A DNA stretch of 64,000 nucleotides from Ophioderma brevispina. Taxonomy: Eukaryota > Echinodermata > Ophiuroidea > Amphilepidida > Ophiodermatidae. Below, piece by piece: positions 1 to 12,774 of the stretch. The translations under genes and the position numbers were made by a program. Position 1 is the stretch's first letter. Each line of letters opens with the position of its first letter. The stretch covers positions 1 through 64,000 of the forward strand of contig JAMKCH010051327.1 of NCBI GenBank assembly GCA_023653785.1, given 5' to 3'. The notes beneath the pieces are model-generated. The model was not told where the DNA came from. It made no database searches and saw only the letters and a program-made list of their open reading frames with translations.

Positions 1-1575
1 TTATGACAGTTATAAGTACTTTTGAGCATATTCATGTCGCTGACAAAGTCTGCTCAATTTGTTGCGCCTACTAACGATGACCTCCTTGCATCTCACTTCT
101 TGACTGAGTTCAAGCAATTTCTTGATGACATTTGTACTGCTACTGGCCAACTGGTCATTCTATTGACTTCGATGTTCACGTTGATCAGTCCTATAAATGG
201 GATTCTAAACGTTTCTTATCCACTTTGTGTACTTATGGTTTTTGTCCACAGGTCTACGGACCTACTGTACGCAAACATGGTCACACCCTTGATGTAGTAA
301 TAACTCGGCTTGATGGTGATATTGTTCAGAAATGTCTTGTCTATCCTATGTGGTATTCGAATCATCACATCTTCATGCGCTCTGTACGGTATGTTAATCC
401 ATCTCATGACTGTTGTAAAAACCTGAGATTTTCGTAATCTTGATACTCTTCTCAATGATCATCTTCGAGCAGTCAATGTCGATTGCGATGATCCCAATAT
501 AATTTGTGATTATTATGAGACCACCACATATTTTGTTCTGGACGAACTTTGCCCTGTCGTCACTAAAGAGCATACCAAAGGCTGGTCCGGAGGCGTCTTG
601 AGCGTAGATGGCGCAAATCACGATCTGATGATGACTATAACTCGCTTATTGTTCTGAAAGACAAACTCAGTAAACTCTTTGTTGATGCTACACGTGACTT
701 TTTACTGACAAATTCCTTTGTTGTAGTACTCGGTACATGTTCATAACACTAAAAAGTATTTGAATTCATCTTCAAGGGATTTACCCAGCGCTAACATATC
801 ATGTGACTATTGAAGGTGTTAATTCTGCCAACGTCGACTTACTCTATGGTGCTCCCCAGGGCTCAGTAATTGGCCCTTTTTCATTCACAATGTATGTGCA
901 CCCAATTGGTGATATTTTAAGAAAGCATGGTGTTATTTCCATATGTATGCTGATGACATTCAGATCTATGTGCCTTCAATCCATCCTTCCTGGTGAGGTT
1001 GGTTGTACCGTACTCTGTTGAAACTGTCACAATGCATAATGGAAGTTCAGCAATGGATGCTAGTCAATAAACTCAAACTCAATCAAGATAAGACTGAGTT
1101 TCTTACCATTGCATCCCACAAACACCATCACTTACTTAAAGACACAAATCTTGTCTTGGATCATCATACTACCATCAGTCCTGTGAGAAATCTTGGTGTG
1201 ACATTTGACAAATTAATATGTCCGATCATGTTATTAATGTAAGCAAATCTGTGAATTATCACATTCACAACTTAAGCTGAATCAGATATTACATCGACAA
1301 AGATACTTGTCATGCAGCGGTCAGAGCATTAGTTACGTCCCGACTTGACTACTGCAATTCCCTGCTCAATGCCATTACAGCAAAGAATCTGAATCGTCTG
1401 CAAATTCTGCAGAATAAAGCAGCACGCCTAATTTATAAGTTCAAGAAGCAATTTAAGACTCATTTATTTAATTTTATATGTTCTTCTCGTTATTGAAGGT
1501 TCTTGTTGCTTTGTATTGTAAGCACTTTGTAACCCTGGGAAAAGGTGTTATATCAAATGCTGTTATTATTATTAT
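1..1575 (+). mobile_element. CR1/L2-group LINE remnant, two internal deletions
   Basis: Non-LTR retrotransposon ORF2 fragments lie in shifting frames. At about 165-420 is the end of the endonuclease domain (DFDVHVD, then GHTLDVVITR, then SNHHI). At 440-735 is the endonuclease-RT linker. At 830-1250 is part of the reverse transcriptase (PQGSVIGP at ~855, MYADD catalytic motif frameshifted at ~945, thumb region after ~1030). At 1300-1440 is SRLDYCNSLL followed by LQNKAARLIY. The RT fingers are missing near 760-820. After LIYK at ~1440 the sequence jumps directly to a C-terminal FKTHLF-like end, so about 80-100 residues are lost there. The 3' end (AAAGGTGTTATATCAAATGC, then ATT repeats at 1562-1575) is the microsatellite tail usual for CR1/L2 LINEs. 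The left end is cut by the window edge. Clade assignment is from motif style only. Confidence 0.85.
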
Positions 1576-2426
1576 AACTCTGAAGCTTAATGTCTTTCTT
1601 TGTTGATAAGGTTGAAAAAGATTAGGTACAATATGACTGTCAGGGTCTCGTCAGCCTGATAAGAATTGTAAATGCTATATGGGATTTTTAAAGGACTCCC
1701 TGACTCTGAACTTGCTGAAATAATTAACAAAATGTCCAACTTGCACTATGGACACTCTTCCTTATGGCTCATTAAACGGAACATTACAATATTTATTACC
1801 TATCATCACCTGGATGCCATAGTTGCCAGGCATATTTCCCCACACTTTTAAACATTCTTCATTATCCCCGTACTTAAGAAGGTATCTTTGGATCATGATG
1901 TACTTATGAGCTATAGGCCAATTGCTATTTTTGGGAATCATTTTTTTAATTTGTTCTAGCTACTCGATACCAGCTATCGTGAATACCGAGTCTGAGTATA
2001 ATCTAGGTAAACATAAGTAACTCTTTTACGACTGAAGAATTGAATCAACAGCTGAATTAAAGTCCTGCATAATGGAATTTGACGGTGACCTTGTTTAAAA
2101 TACAGTATCAGATAATAAGCCTCTTATTTATACAATTCCAATTCATTAGGTGCACACAATCACATCAGTTGTCGTTTTTACTACTTATTATTACAAAGCG
2201 AACATATAACAATTACGGTTCATCCAAGAGAATTCAACTGATGTTTTCGTCAATAACTTGTAGTTTTAAATCAGTTCATAATGGCACACCAAAACATGCT
2301 GTTTATTGTGCAGTCTGGAGGATTTTACACAAAGATCACCGTATTCACTGTGCATTGCTACTACAAGTACAAAGCACATGGATAATTAAAAAAACATAGT
2401 ATTTGTCAGCAGGAGTTTAAATCTTA
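1576..2426. other. No recognisable feature
   Basis: AT-rich sequence with only short spurious ORFs and no recognised repeat structure. Confidence 0.5.
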
Positions 2427-2542
2427 ATAGTGGTAAAATATTTAGGGGTATTTACAGGGGGTTATTGATTGAATTTTATTTAAGTATAGGTCGTTTTATG
2501 TTAGGGGTGTCTCCATATTTTGGGCGGGGGTAATAATCATAA
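2427..2542 (-). repeat. Dispersed repeat, partner of 29398-29512
   Basis: The reverse complement of this segment matches 29398-29512 over about 115 bp, sharing blocks such as CACCCCTAACAT and GAAATTCA and a run of C-rich ACCCCC words. The two copies are in opposite orientation 27 kb apart. No coding or TIR structure is visible, so the family is not assigned. Confidence 0.6.
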
Positions 2543-2570
2543 TTGCACTTTTGTGAAATAACACCCACCC

Positions 2571-2752
<182 letters not shown>

Positions 2753-2755
2753 CTG

Positions 2756-3590
2756 GCTTTTGTTATTCGTTAGGGTGAAATTTCATTTTCACCTAAAGCC
2801 TTCCTTTGTATTGTGCTTTATTCCGTTTAGGATAACAAGGACATGAATATTAATTAATTCAAATTTATGCTAATTTCGAGATTTTGTATGACAGGATGTC
2901 TCTAAGAAGATTGTGCTATAAACAACCGTTAGTGCAATCATTATAAAATATGAATAATGCAATTTTCTCCTAACAGGATTTTTTTAGAATATTATGATTA
3001 GTATTATTGCATTTCATTTAAAAGAGGCATTTAGTCATAGGCACTTACGGCCGCTGCTTTGTTCGACCGTCAACCTGGCTCGTTAAATTCAGCATTTTAC
3101 ACATTTCAGCAGACAGTCTGTCTATTGCGTAATGTTCGTGCTGTGTTACCTTGCTGTGAAGCCAACAATATTAAATAAAATAATTAATAATAATTAAATG
3201 ATTCTTTTCGAATACCCCTACCACCACTGTAATCAACTGCCAATGGGTCTGTAAAAGAACGACATAGCCACATAATGTGGTTAAGAATATTATAAGCATT
3301 TTTTTAAATAAAAAGTAACTTTTAAAAGCGGGAACTCGTAATCACCAAGAGACGGAAGTGGTGTCAAAAGATAAACAAATCCTGCATCTTTGTTTAACAA
3401 ATTGCCCGGCTAGGGAATATTTTGAAAGAAAAAAAGAGGCAATGCGACTTGTGGACCCAAAATAATATCGTTGAGTTGAATTTGACGAACAGTCAGGTAT
3501 CTTGCATTTGATCAGTGCCTGATAATATGAAGACAAACGTGCTTGAATGTATATGATTTCATATAAAAATACTTCAGTAGGATTTCAATC
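2756..3590. other. No recognisable feature
   Basis: AT-rich spacer. No coding, TIR or tandem structure was seen. Confidence 0.5.
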
Positions 3591-3596
3591 TATCTA

Positions 3597-5492
3597 AACA
3601 CACCCAAAAAAAGTTAACTCCACACCCCTGAACTTCATCTGTGGAGTTCAAACGATAGATCTTGTTATACAATAGGGGATTAAATTGGAAGCGGGGTGCT
3701 TTATTTAAGCGTATTTTGACACCTCATTGTGACGATCGATGGGTAGTATGGTTGAAGTTATGCCCACTGACCGACCCACCCCAGGATTTAAAGTGGGCAG
3801 TAAATCTAATTGACAACCATACTGTTACAAATTGACAATCAGTGCAATCCTCTCCTCTGCATGACTAATCTCATTCTCTCTAGGCTAAACTGCAACAGAG
3901 TAAACTGTTGTGTGAAATGGAGACATCGTTTACTTCCTGGCTGACTGACCGTCGAATAAAGACAAAATGAAGCATTTCAAAAGTAAAAAAAAATGTGACA
4001 ATTACTTCTGCTGATGCAAACTTAATTGTTGAGTCTTTCATTAAATGCGTTAAATCCAACCACACTTTTAGCAAACTCTGACATTATTTCCTTGCACTTA
4101 CTCAGATCGTTTGAAATGTAATGCCTAATGGTTGTGTGCAAATTCTTCATCCACCAAATGTTGTACCAATGCTGCGGCCCCATTTACTTGACCGAACCCA
4201 CGCCAGGATTTTAAACGTTGCAGATGTGAAAAGTAAAATCTATTAGAGGAGGAGCAGAATATCATGGGGTTTTATTTAAGGGAGTTTGTTTACCTCCCAC
4301 TACAGAAAAGTGTGTACCATCTTTGTTAGTTAGTATGGACCCTTAACATCAATGCTAGGTAGGTAGTACTCTCAAATGGTGGATCACTTTTCAATAGGGG
4401 CCATTTAAGTTTAACACAAGGGTTCAAACTTTTAAAAGGCCCCAATCAGTTTAAATGTATGCCATGTTTCCATCTCATCATAGGATCCAAAAATGTATAG
4501 TTTGTACACAAACGCCATTGGTTTTGGAGTTAAAATGTAACATGGCTAAAATGGTAAAAAAGGTTTCAATCTGGATTTGTGTCACGGGTCAATACTTAAA
4601 GTTAATCTAATTTATATTTTACAGTACTGTGCGAAGTTATTGCCTATGTAAGAGGACTCATAAAAGGTATAGTTTTTATTAATGTTAAATGCTTACTACG
4701 AGATAATGGTCAAAGAAGGTCAACGACACCAATTGGTATGTTGACCTACGACCTATTTTGTCCCATAACCTTGTAATATGCATTGCAGATGGTACAAACT
4801 ATTCCTTATTTTGACTCATTAATAAGCTAGATGAACACTTTTTGTCATTTTCCAAAATTGGAGTCAACTTCGATTTTTACCCATTTACAAATGAAGTTAG
4901 ACCTTTTTTAACCATTTAGTCATTTTACCAAATAAAACTCCAAACCATTGGTCATAGGATGTACAACTAATACTTTTTTGGAATCCTTATGACTAGATGG
5001 ACAATATGGCATATCTTTCAACATGATTGGAGCATTTAAAAGTTGATGACCCCGGTGTAAGTTAAATTGGCCCTATTGGAAAAGTGACACCACATTTGAA
5101 GAGTACTACCTACCTAGCGTTGATATAGAGGGGGTCCATACTAACTACCAAAGGTAAACCTTTTTATGTAGTGAAGGGTAAACTATGATGTTTGACCTGG
5201 GTCCTAGCTCCCTCCACTATATTGACAACATACTGTTACAGATTGAAATCAGTTCAATCCTCTTTTCTCTGCATGACAATTTTCCTTCTCGATATGCTTA
5301 CTTGCAAACTTTAAATCCTGGGGTGGATTCGTCAAGTGGGCATACTTCAACAATACTCCTCAATCACCATGAACGTAGGTGTCAAAATGAGCTATAAACA
5401 CGCTTCCAACTAATCCCATAATTATATGATGTAATCTTTTTTGCAACTTACAGACAAATTTCAGGGGTGGGGAGTTACTTTTGGGTGGTGTT
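3597..5492. mobile_element. Foldback-type DNA element, about 1.9 kb
   Basis: The two halves are reverse complements over most of their length. The ends read AACACACCCAAAA and, on the other strand, AACACCACCCAAAA, and both flanks carry TATCTA (3591-3596 and 5493-5498), a 6-bp target duplication. Arm matches include the CCACCCCAGGATTTAAAG block near 3775 against its complement near 5310, and the segment 4270-4700 against the complement of 4700-5200. A short module at about 3812-3870 and 5218-5300 (ATACTGTTACA ... CTCTGCATGAC) is instead in direct orientation on both sides, so the palindrome was rearranged. No transposase is visible and it is presumably non-autonomous. One arm resembles 16270-16800 and 46030-46600 inside the 4.5-kb elements. 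Confidence 0.85.
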
Positions 5493-5681
5493 TATCTAGC
5501 GTCTGCAGCCGAGATGCTTGTTCACCATGTAGCTCCAAATCTCCAAGCCTGTCCAGGGGGGGGAAGGACAAATCGAGGGTTGAAACAGAAAGAACGTAAC
5601 CAGCACTGAAAGAAATATTAAAGAATTTCTTTAATTCTGCTGTTCATAATTAAAAATTGTCTTGTTCACTAAAGTTCATAA

Positions 5682-5963
5682 GGGTTGGTATTCTGAAGGG
5701 AGACTAACTTTAGACCTGGGCTTAACCAGGGTTAATCCTACACGAAGGGACCTTTTTTTCTACAACAACTCTAAAAGTGTGCTGTAAACGGGCTAGAAAA
5801 TTCCTCCTGGATGGGCTGTTCCAGCACCATCCATGTGAGAATTTTTCTCACCATTACCTTTAATTTCACAGTATTTGAAGGAAAAAAAAGGGTCCCTCTT
5901 TTAGGACTAACGCTGGTTTACACCCAGGTCTAAAGTTTTTAGTCTCCTTTCAGAATACCAGCC
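5682..5963. mobile_element. MITE, about 282 bp
   Basis: TIRs of about 75 bp start GGTTGGTATTCTGAAGGGAG on the left and GGCTGGTATTCTGAAAGGAG on the complementary right end. ATAA flanks both sides (5678-5681 and 5964-5967) as a likely 4-bp target duplication. There is no coding capacity. Confidence 0.8.
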
Positions 5964-5967
5964 ATAA

Positions 5968-6829
5968 TGTTTTGGCTACAGGTACAATATCTGAGCTTTA
6001 TGAATGTGTTACATTTAGTAATAAATAGATTTGCTTAGTAGAAAATATTAAACATCACATTTCTCCAAAGCACGTATTACAGGCAGATTAAAGAATTTCC
6101 TGTAACATTTCTTTCAGTGCTGAGTTACGTCCTGTTTGTCAACACTCGAAATGATGTTCGAATACTAAATTTGGGATTTAAGTGGTTGCGGCCCTTCACG
6201 TTAAGTCGATGGGCCAAACGGGAAAAGGATATTCCTGATGATTGCTGTTTTCTGCTCGATGAACCAACGTTAAATTTGGTATGCGAGGAAGAGAATCAAT
6301 TTACGTAAACAATCTCGCCCGAACCAAATGCTTTCCCGAGAAGTCCAATAATTGATGTTTGACCCCACACAAATGCAACAGAAACAATTTTGTGTTAATA
6401 TACTTTGAAATAGTCCCAAAATAATATATTAAAAGTATACCAAATCCAACCGAGTGGAACATGTAGAAATAGGGGGAAACGTTTTGTACAGGGTAAAAAA
6501 ATAGAATTGTTCGAATGATTTAAATGATGTACAATTTATTGGGCTACTAGGTTTAAAAAAAGGTATAGTTTTGCACATCTCGCGTTATAGTTTTAGTACA
6601 TAGAACTCATAACAGTTCAAGTCATCCTGGGGTAAACATTCATTGTTTTTATCTTTCCACAGGGCAAATATCTGAAATACCATGTGCATTATGCTCTGAG
6701 ATCAGTGTCAAAAACAGAGTTACATACAATGCCACATTACACATACAAAGATTATAGATATATCAATAATAGAAATATTTAATACTTTATAGCAAGCACC
6801 ATCTATTGTTCCACTCGTTAATTTTTAAC
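5968..6829. other. No recognisable feature
   Basis: AT-rich spacer. The ORF at 6117-6308 has no recognised domain and is not supported as a gene. Confidence 0.5.
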
Positions 6830-7310
6830 CTTCTATTTGCTTGCATTTTTCAAATATCAGAACAGACTTTAACACATTCTTAAAAGCACACAATGACAGA
6901 TTGCTTTTGTTACATCTTGCATCATAAATTAATTCTACATGAAGAATGAGGAAGTTATATTGAATGTTGTCAACTTCAAGTATTCCCAATATAAAATCTT
7001 CAGTAACCTAAAGTTCCTGTTAAGAAATTATCATAAACATCTTCCAAAACTTGGAAGTAACGGTACACTGCCAAAAGAGATGAGGAATACTTTTAGTTGC
7101 AATATTACAAAATGTACACATATTAGACTGAAACATAAACCAAATTTATGCCAGAGTTTCATTGATACGATAAGTCTGTGAAGAATTTTGTACTGGAAAT
7201 CAAGTTTAGTCGACAGGGAGGAGGACATGGATAACTGAAACTATCCTTGCCAGTGTAAATTCATATCCTCAAAAAAGACAGCCCATTCATCTCGGCTTTG
7301 GCATCTAAAA
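6830..7310 (-). mobile_element. Tx1/L1-like LINE ORF2 C-terminal fragment
   Basis: On the minus strand near 7200-7130 the frame reads FQYKILHRLIVSMKLW, close to the conserved FQYR-HRIL segment downstream of L1/Tx1 reverse transcriptases. After a frame change (about 7110-7040) it reads CTFCNIATKSIPHLFWQC, a C-x2-C-x8-H-x4-C zinc knuckle typical of the ORF2 C terminus, followed by a stop and an AT-rich 3' tail toward 6830. At least one frameshift breaks it. The start of the preserved part near 7310 is approximate. Confidence 0.65.
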
Positions 7311-9723
7311 AAGCTTATTCAACACAGAAATTGGAACCAATTTACAAATTTATAAAATTCATAGAATGGTCCAATTTTGATCGGACTGGTTGTTCTTAAA
7401 CTGTTAAAATTTGCCACTAGATAAGTAAATGTAAACGTTCTTGTTTGAGGACTTTCTATATATGAATTACAGTTATGGATAGTGACCTCCCATAGACCTG
7501 TAGCCAGTCACATTTTGCGGTTCCAATATGCAACGAATATTATAGATGGTACAACCAGTAGATTTTCGGGTTCTGTACCATTAGGACGAACAATTTGACA
7601 CCATTTTATAACGAACGGATATATCTGAAAATTCCCCCATGTGACCTTGACCTATTGTTGACTCATAACTATTGAAATACACCTGCGAATGGCAAACTAT
7701 ACTTTTTTTAATCCTGGAAATGTAACGAACACGTGCATACTTTTCGCGGTTTGATTACTTTTCATATTTTTGACCCCTGTATAAAACCTTGACCCCCTAA
7801 AAATATATGTTCCACTCCTTTGATTTTTAGTAGACTTTTGATATGTTGTTTGTAAAGGTATTCTCAATACTATTCTGTTGGAATTGAGTTCGTTGCAATT
7901 AGTGTTGGGTTAAGGACAGCATTCATCTATTTTGATGGCTAAGAGGATTTTGAATAAAAAGCTTTACATTTCCTACTTTCGCGGGGTTTTCCAAAAAGCC
8001 CCAACGGCCGGATACAGTTTGAATTTAAGTTTGAAAAGTCCCTTATGCATATTTAATGAGACACGCGAGTATTTTTCGTTCGTCACCACTATCGAGTGAA
8101 AAAACAAACAACACAACTGAGGCCAATTGCTATCACTCGGACTCAAATATCTCTTTTTTCCTAAGCAAAATAAAAAGGGGTCATCGGGAGACTTTTTGTG
8201 CTTAGGAATGCAGGAATCTTTTCAGAGGCAAGGTTTCTTCATCGATTAGTTTTCGTATAATTATTGCAGAACAAATCGGCCGATTCCAGACAATGGAAAC
8301 ACGGGGGAAATCAACCACTGCTAACAAAAACCGCGTGACGCACAGATTGTAGGTGAGTTGTGATTGTGCAGCAACAGCGACAGATGCGCGGCTGGTTGCG
8401 CAACAACAAGGGTGGCGCGCGAGGTGTGAGAGAAATCGGTATGTTGCTGGCATGGCCTATTCATAACACGCACGTTTGCCCTCTTGGTTATTAATCTAGC
8501 TCTGTGTTACCCCAATAACTTCGCCACCACTTGTGTAGTGAAATTTTCTTGGTAATGTTCTTTAAGTGGGCCAAAAGCCTTTGAATTAGGGCCTATTGAA
8601 ATCGTACCGCTAGTACAATTCACCCAACTCTACGCAAAAACATACAATGCGGGCTCGTCATGTCACCAAGGTCATATTTCGCTGCCAGCTGTTAAAACGC
8701 ATGCGCATAAGCTCGTATGGGTTGCCGACCGTTTACAGAAAAGTTGCCCAGCTTGGTGACCCCAAATGTCTGTACACCCTTTTGCCATTTTTACATTTTG
8801 CCATTTAATTTTGCAACCAAATGCCACATACGAAAATTTAAGTCATTTACCCCTCCTCTTGAGAGAGTGCGGTCTGAAAATTTTCTGACAGTATGGTCCA
8901 TATTAAATTTCCATAAACAGCAAAATAAATAATAAATTTAAAGATGCATTTCGTGATTACCAACACCTTTATGTTTTCCATTGTTCACTAGATATCCACA
9001 AAATTTGAGTCGATCCGATATTGTGCTTTATGTGGCAATGTTAGTTTCCCACAGTCCCATAGGCCTCTGTGCCGTAAGTTCTGTCCATTTACGGACAGAA
9101 AATACCAAATTGCGAATTCTTTCAGATACATCGGAATTCCCAGTAAGTTAGGTGCACATGATTACAAAGGCTAACGGTTCAGATGATAGTAAAAATCTCA
9201 ACTTTTTTAGGTAGTCGGGGGGCGGGTCGGGGGACGGGTTGGGATCACGAAATGCCCCGTTAACACAAAACCAAATCCTGCGAGAGTTCACTGTAAATAC
9301 AGTGTTTATATTAAAAAAAGGAAACGACATTCGTATTTGGGTAGTTAGTGCCTGAGATCCTTGAAATGCCTGCTATCGTTAAATTCTAAAAATGTGGTTC
9401 GAAAGTAAAACGTGAAAATGTTATGAGTGTTAACGGTGTTTAAATCTAAACATTTTACGATCTAAAAAACACTCGCATTTTGTCTCCATTTTATATTTTA
9501 CAGTGTCTGTTTGTTTAACATACCATAGGACACTAAAATAAAATTAACATTGTATTCAAAATTTTAAAAGTATTCTTATTTGGTGCTTTCTTTCATAGAG
9601 AGAACCCGTGTACCGTGTGAAAGTAATTATCGTCCGCCGTACTCAAGTCAGAGACACAGTAAGACAAACATGGCACTCTCAATTACAAGCAGATACCACG
9701 CGTAGTATAGTGATTACACTCAC
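7311..9723. other. No recognisable feature
   Basis: No supported gene or repeat. Several ORFs of 60-83 codons here lack any recognisable domain. Confidence 0.5.
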
Positions 9724-9823
9724 CATTCCAGCTTTATTGACATCAACATCCCTTCACGAATCAATAGCAGGCATCAAATCAGGGAACCGTTTGTGACAGC
9801 CAATTGTAGGGCGTTTTACCGAA
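9724..9823 (-). CDS. Ankyrin-repeat exon (one repeat), frame broken
   Basis: Read right to left, a TTACAG acceptor precedes the exon, which encodes FGKTP, then LQLAVTNGS, LLLIREG and DVNKAGM, then GTGAGT as a donor. The order matches one ankyrin repeat (G-TPL--A, then LL--G, then DVN). About two bases are missing (near 9808 and 9748), so no single frame stays open; either the copy is decayed or the assembly has indels. The 100-bp size matches the exon at 27979-28078, as expected of duplicated one-repeat exons. Ankyrin repeats mediate protein-protein binding; the wider protein is not identifiable here. Confidence 0.65.
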
Positions 9824-10952
9824 CTGTAACGGATATGCACAAAAAAACCACAATGAACGAAAGCAATAAGAGAGTGGCGGCCTCCCGTCGTACGGTACTA
9901 TACCAATAGGCTTCTTTGAGGCCGCGACAGCTAAATTGAAAAGAAGCCCATTGTATGAGTACCCGTACGACTGGAGCCGCAACATCGCTAATAGAACACT
10001 ATATATTTGATCAGTCAAACCTATGTATCCTATGTCATGGCTAATCCATGCTAACAATATAACGAATACTCTGGGTTGGTTCAAAAATATACAAAACGTA
10101 AAGAACATCGCCGGATAACTTAGGAAGAAGGACGTCATATACCTCTATAGTTTTATGAGAATGGATGAATTTTAAACATCCCGCATTATAAAGTGACATG
10201 TTCAAATTTGGTGGTTTCAAAATACCACTTCACATTAACTTTTTTAAATCGCTTTTATGTAAAAGTATAATCAGGCTTCAATGGGTAAGTTACCCCCCCC
10301 CCCGCATCCGCCCCCTTTTCAAGGTTTGTGCATTACAGTACTAAGCAAACATTTCGCATGTTTGTTTTCGGGGGGACCTGAACACTAAAGGTAATGATTC
10401 AATTGGTCATGACCATGCTAATCGTGATCATTAAGTTGTGACCATTGTGTTGTTTTCCAGAGTCTGCTTTGTGAGAAGATTGTTATATAATCCAAGTCTT
10501 AGTACCTTTACACTACATTACACTACATGCCAGTGTCTTCATTTAAGTCATAAATGCTTTGAAATGTAGACATTCTCTCAGCTTGTTTTTTTTAGATAGC
10601 ATGCCTCTGAAAGTATCATTCTCTTTCGATAAAGTGTATTTGGTAAATACCAACTCAAAATCGATGGTGGTGGTTTGTTGGGTTTGTGTGTTTGTGTGGG
10701 TGATCGTGGTGATGTGTGTTTTGAAAATATATAACGATGATGATTACAGAGGTCCTCCTTCTCCCCTATCGACCAATCAGACGATGGTGGCCAATGCTCT
10801 TTCAATAGAGCAACTCACCCAAACAAACGGATGCAGAGAGTACAAAACTATATGATGTTGCAAGATAGCAGGTGAATGTTAAGTGAAAAGCGATATCTAT
10901 GAAATAAAAATAATACATAATCACTACTTTAACAATCTAACTTACTACTTTT

Positions 10953-10953
<1 letters not shown>
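9824..10953. other. Putative intron, nothing recognised
   Basis: Lies between two ankyrin-like exons. Contains a short poly-C (10298-10308) and a GT-rich stretch near 10670-10720, but no coding support. Confidence 0.4.

Positions 10954-11039
<86 letters not shown>
10954..11039. repeat. Poly(T) tract, 86 bases
   Basis: An unbroken T run begins exactly at the downstream edge of the ankyrin-like exon 11041-11136 (poly-A on the exon strand). It gives poly-F and poly-K frames that are not genes. Confidence 0.97.
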
Positions 11040-11040
<1 letters not shown>

Positions 11041-11041
<1 letters not shown>

Positions 11042-11136
11042 CTGCATTGTTGACGTCGCATTTCCTTCGTGGATCAATAAGAGAATCTTTCTGGGGATCG
11101 CACCATTACTGCTGTGTGCAGGGGCGTCTTGCCAAA
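11041..11136 (-). CDS. Ankyrin-repeat exon, donor end replaced by poly(A)
   Basis: After a CTGCAAG acceptor the minus strand encodes FGKTPLHTAVM, then after a shift LLIHEGNA and DVNNAG, a single ankyrin repeat very similar to the exons at 9724 and 27979. One base is missing near 11050, breaking the frame. The last codons and the GT donor expected just after NAG are absent; the 86-base homopolymer begins there. It may therefore be a non-functional exon copy, or the assembly may be wrong at the homopolymer. Confidence 0.6.
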
Positions 11137-11722
11137 CTTGCAGGTCAAAATGTATAAACATTGTAAATATACTATTTCATTCAGAACGTTCCTTTAATGT
11201 TTACAAGAGTGTAACTCCAAAATACATTGTTTTGGTTAAACCCCCCCAAGAAAGTGAGTAGAAACATAAGTGTTGGAATTTGTGTTACATCATTTGTGAA
11301 GCCACAATTGCTCACTTGAAATAATGAAATTTCTGCGAAGTTACGAGTTTAGAAAAGCAAAGTCGGTTTTAAAATATGAAATTGCTTTAAATGAAATCTT
11401 TTGCAGGTCACCTATAATGGATTGTTTGGTAGCCACAATCATCGGCGTCATTGGCAACATGTAAGGGCATAAAACACTGACAAATAATGTAAATAAACTG
11501 TAGCAAATTCCTTTAAGCCGTTTCACTAGAGCAACTGTTGGGGTGGTTTTAATCTTTGACCGCCTATTTTAAGAGACAACCATAAGAGTAGCACTGATAC
11601 TAAAGACCCACAGTTCTACAAAAGATGGGGAGTTGGTCGAAGGGCTTTTTTTTTTTTTTTTTTATGGCCTCTAATCCTAATTTTGTGTTGACCTCTTATT
11701 AAAATATTACTTTCGAAAGCCC
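11137..11722. other. No recognisable feature
   Basis: AT-rich, with a 19-base T run at about 11646-11664. It sits upstream of the outer element of the nest. Confidence 0.4.
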
Positions 11723-11939
11723 TTTTTGTGTCGTCTGAAAAATTGCAAAGGCAAAATGGGATTACTCTGGTGTATGTCTATGGTATGTGTGTCTGTGCTC
11801 AAAAATGTTTACCGTATATATTGCATGCCGTATGAGTTCCGTAATGGCTGCGATGGATGTAAACTTGGTGGAACAGGAGCGGGCGGGGTGGGGTGACATG
11901 TTGGTGACCTTCATGTGTATGGCAAGCCACAGCAGTCAT

Positions 11940-12600
11940 AATTGCGAGTTTTGCGACGCCGTATGTCGAGTTTTGCGACCCCGTGTGTCGAGTTTTGTAT
12001 GTGGTCGAGTCTTGCGACGCCGTTGTATTGAGTTTTGCAACGCCGTATGTCGAGTTTTGCGGAACCCGTGGTCGAAGTTTTGTGTGTGGGTGAGTTTTGC
12101 GACGCCGTGTGTCGGGGTTTTCGACGCCGTGTGGCGGGGTTTGCGACGCCGTGTGTCGAGGTTTGTATGTGGTCGAGTTTGGCGACGCCGTGTGTCGAAG
12201 TTTTGCGCTCCGTGTGGCCGAGTGTTGGACGGTATGTGGCCGAGTTTTCCGGTATGTGGCCGAATTTGGACGATATTGTGGCCGACTTTTGGACGGTATG
12301 TGGCCGAGTTTTACGGTATGGGGCCGAGTTTTTGGGGACGGAATGTGGCCGAGTTTTGGGACGGTATGTGGCCGAGTTTTCCCGGGATGTGGCCGAGGTT
12401 TTGACGATATGTGGCCTAGTTTACGGTTGTGCCGAGTCTTGACCGATATGTGGACGAGTTTGGGACGGTATGTGGCCGAGTTTTCCGGTATGTGGCCGGT
12501 TTTGGACGGTTGGTGGCCGAGGTTTTCCGGTATGTGGGCGAGTTTTGGCCGGGTGTGGCCGAGTTTTGGACTGTGATGTGGCCGAGGTTTGTGTTTTTAG
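11940..12600 (+). repeat. Minisatellite array, left arm
   Basis: Units of about 22-25 bp come in two blocks. First (11945-12215) are units around GCGACGCCGTGTGTCGAGTTTT-like sequence; then (12216-12595) units around GGACGGTATGTGGCCGAG. Units vary by substitutions and indels. All three frames encode similar repeats (VAEF, VCGRV), so the 135-205 codon ORFs here are artefacts of periodicity. Confidence 0.95.
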
Positions 12601-12698
12601 AGCTTGTTTACATAATTGTTGTCATTATGTGAGGATGTTGATGATCTAATATGTTGATTTTTTAATATGATTATAGGAACAATAAAAAACTTTGTAAT

Positions 12699-12774
12699 GA
12701 AAACTTAAGGTGGGAGCTACACAGATTTATCAACCTTGGAATAAAACTTAAGATGGGAGCTACACAAATTTATC
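12699..12774 (+). repeat. Two-copy 32-bp direct repeat
   Basis: An AAACTTAAG(G/A)TGGGAGCTAC-type unit occurs twice (12699-12731 and 12743-12774) just inside the left minisatellite arm. Confidence 0.8.

Noticed and set aside
9779..10138. 119-codon minus-strand ORF
   Set aside because: Hydrophobic AT-rich translation; only its end overlaps a supported ankyrin-like exon, and that exon's frame differs after the first residues.
10937..11161. Poly-lysine / poly-phenylalanine ORFs
   Set aside because: Translation of the homopolymer; only the ankyrin-like part next to it is considered.
11940..12600. CRISPR-like array
   Set aside because: Units are contiguous without unique spacers, in a eukaryotic context inside a transposon arm.
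11787..12632. ORFs of 135-205 codons with VAEF / VCGRV repeats
   Set aside because: They follow the ~22-bp minisatellite; all frames give similar peptides, so they reflect periodicity rather than coding.
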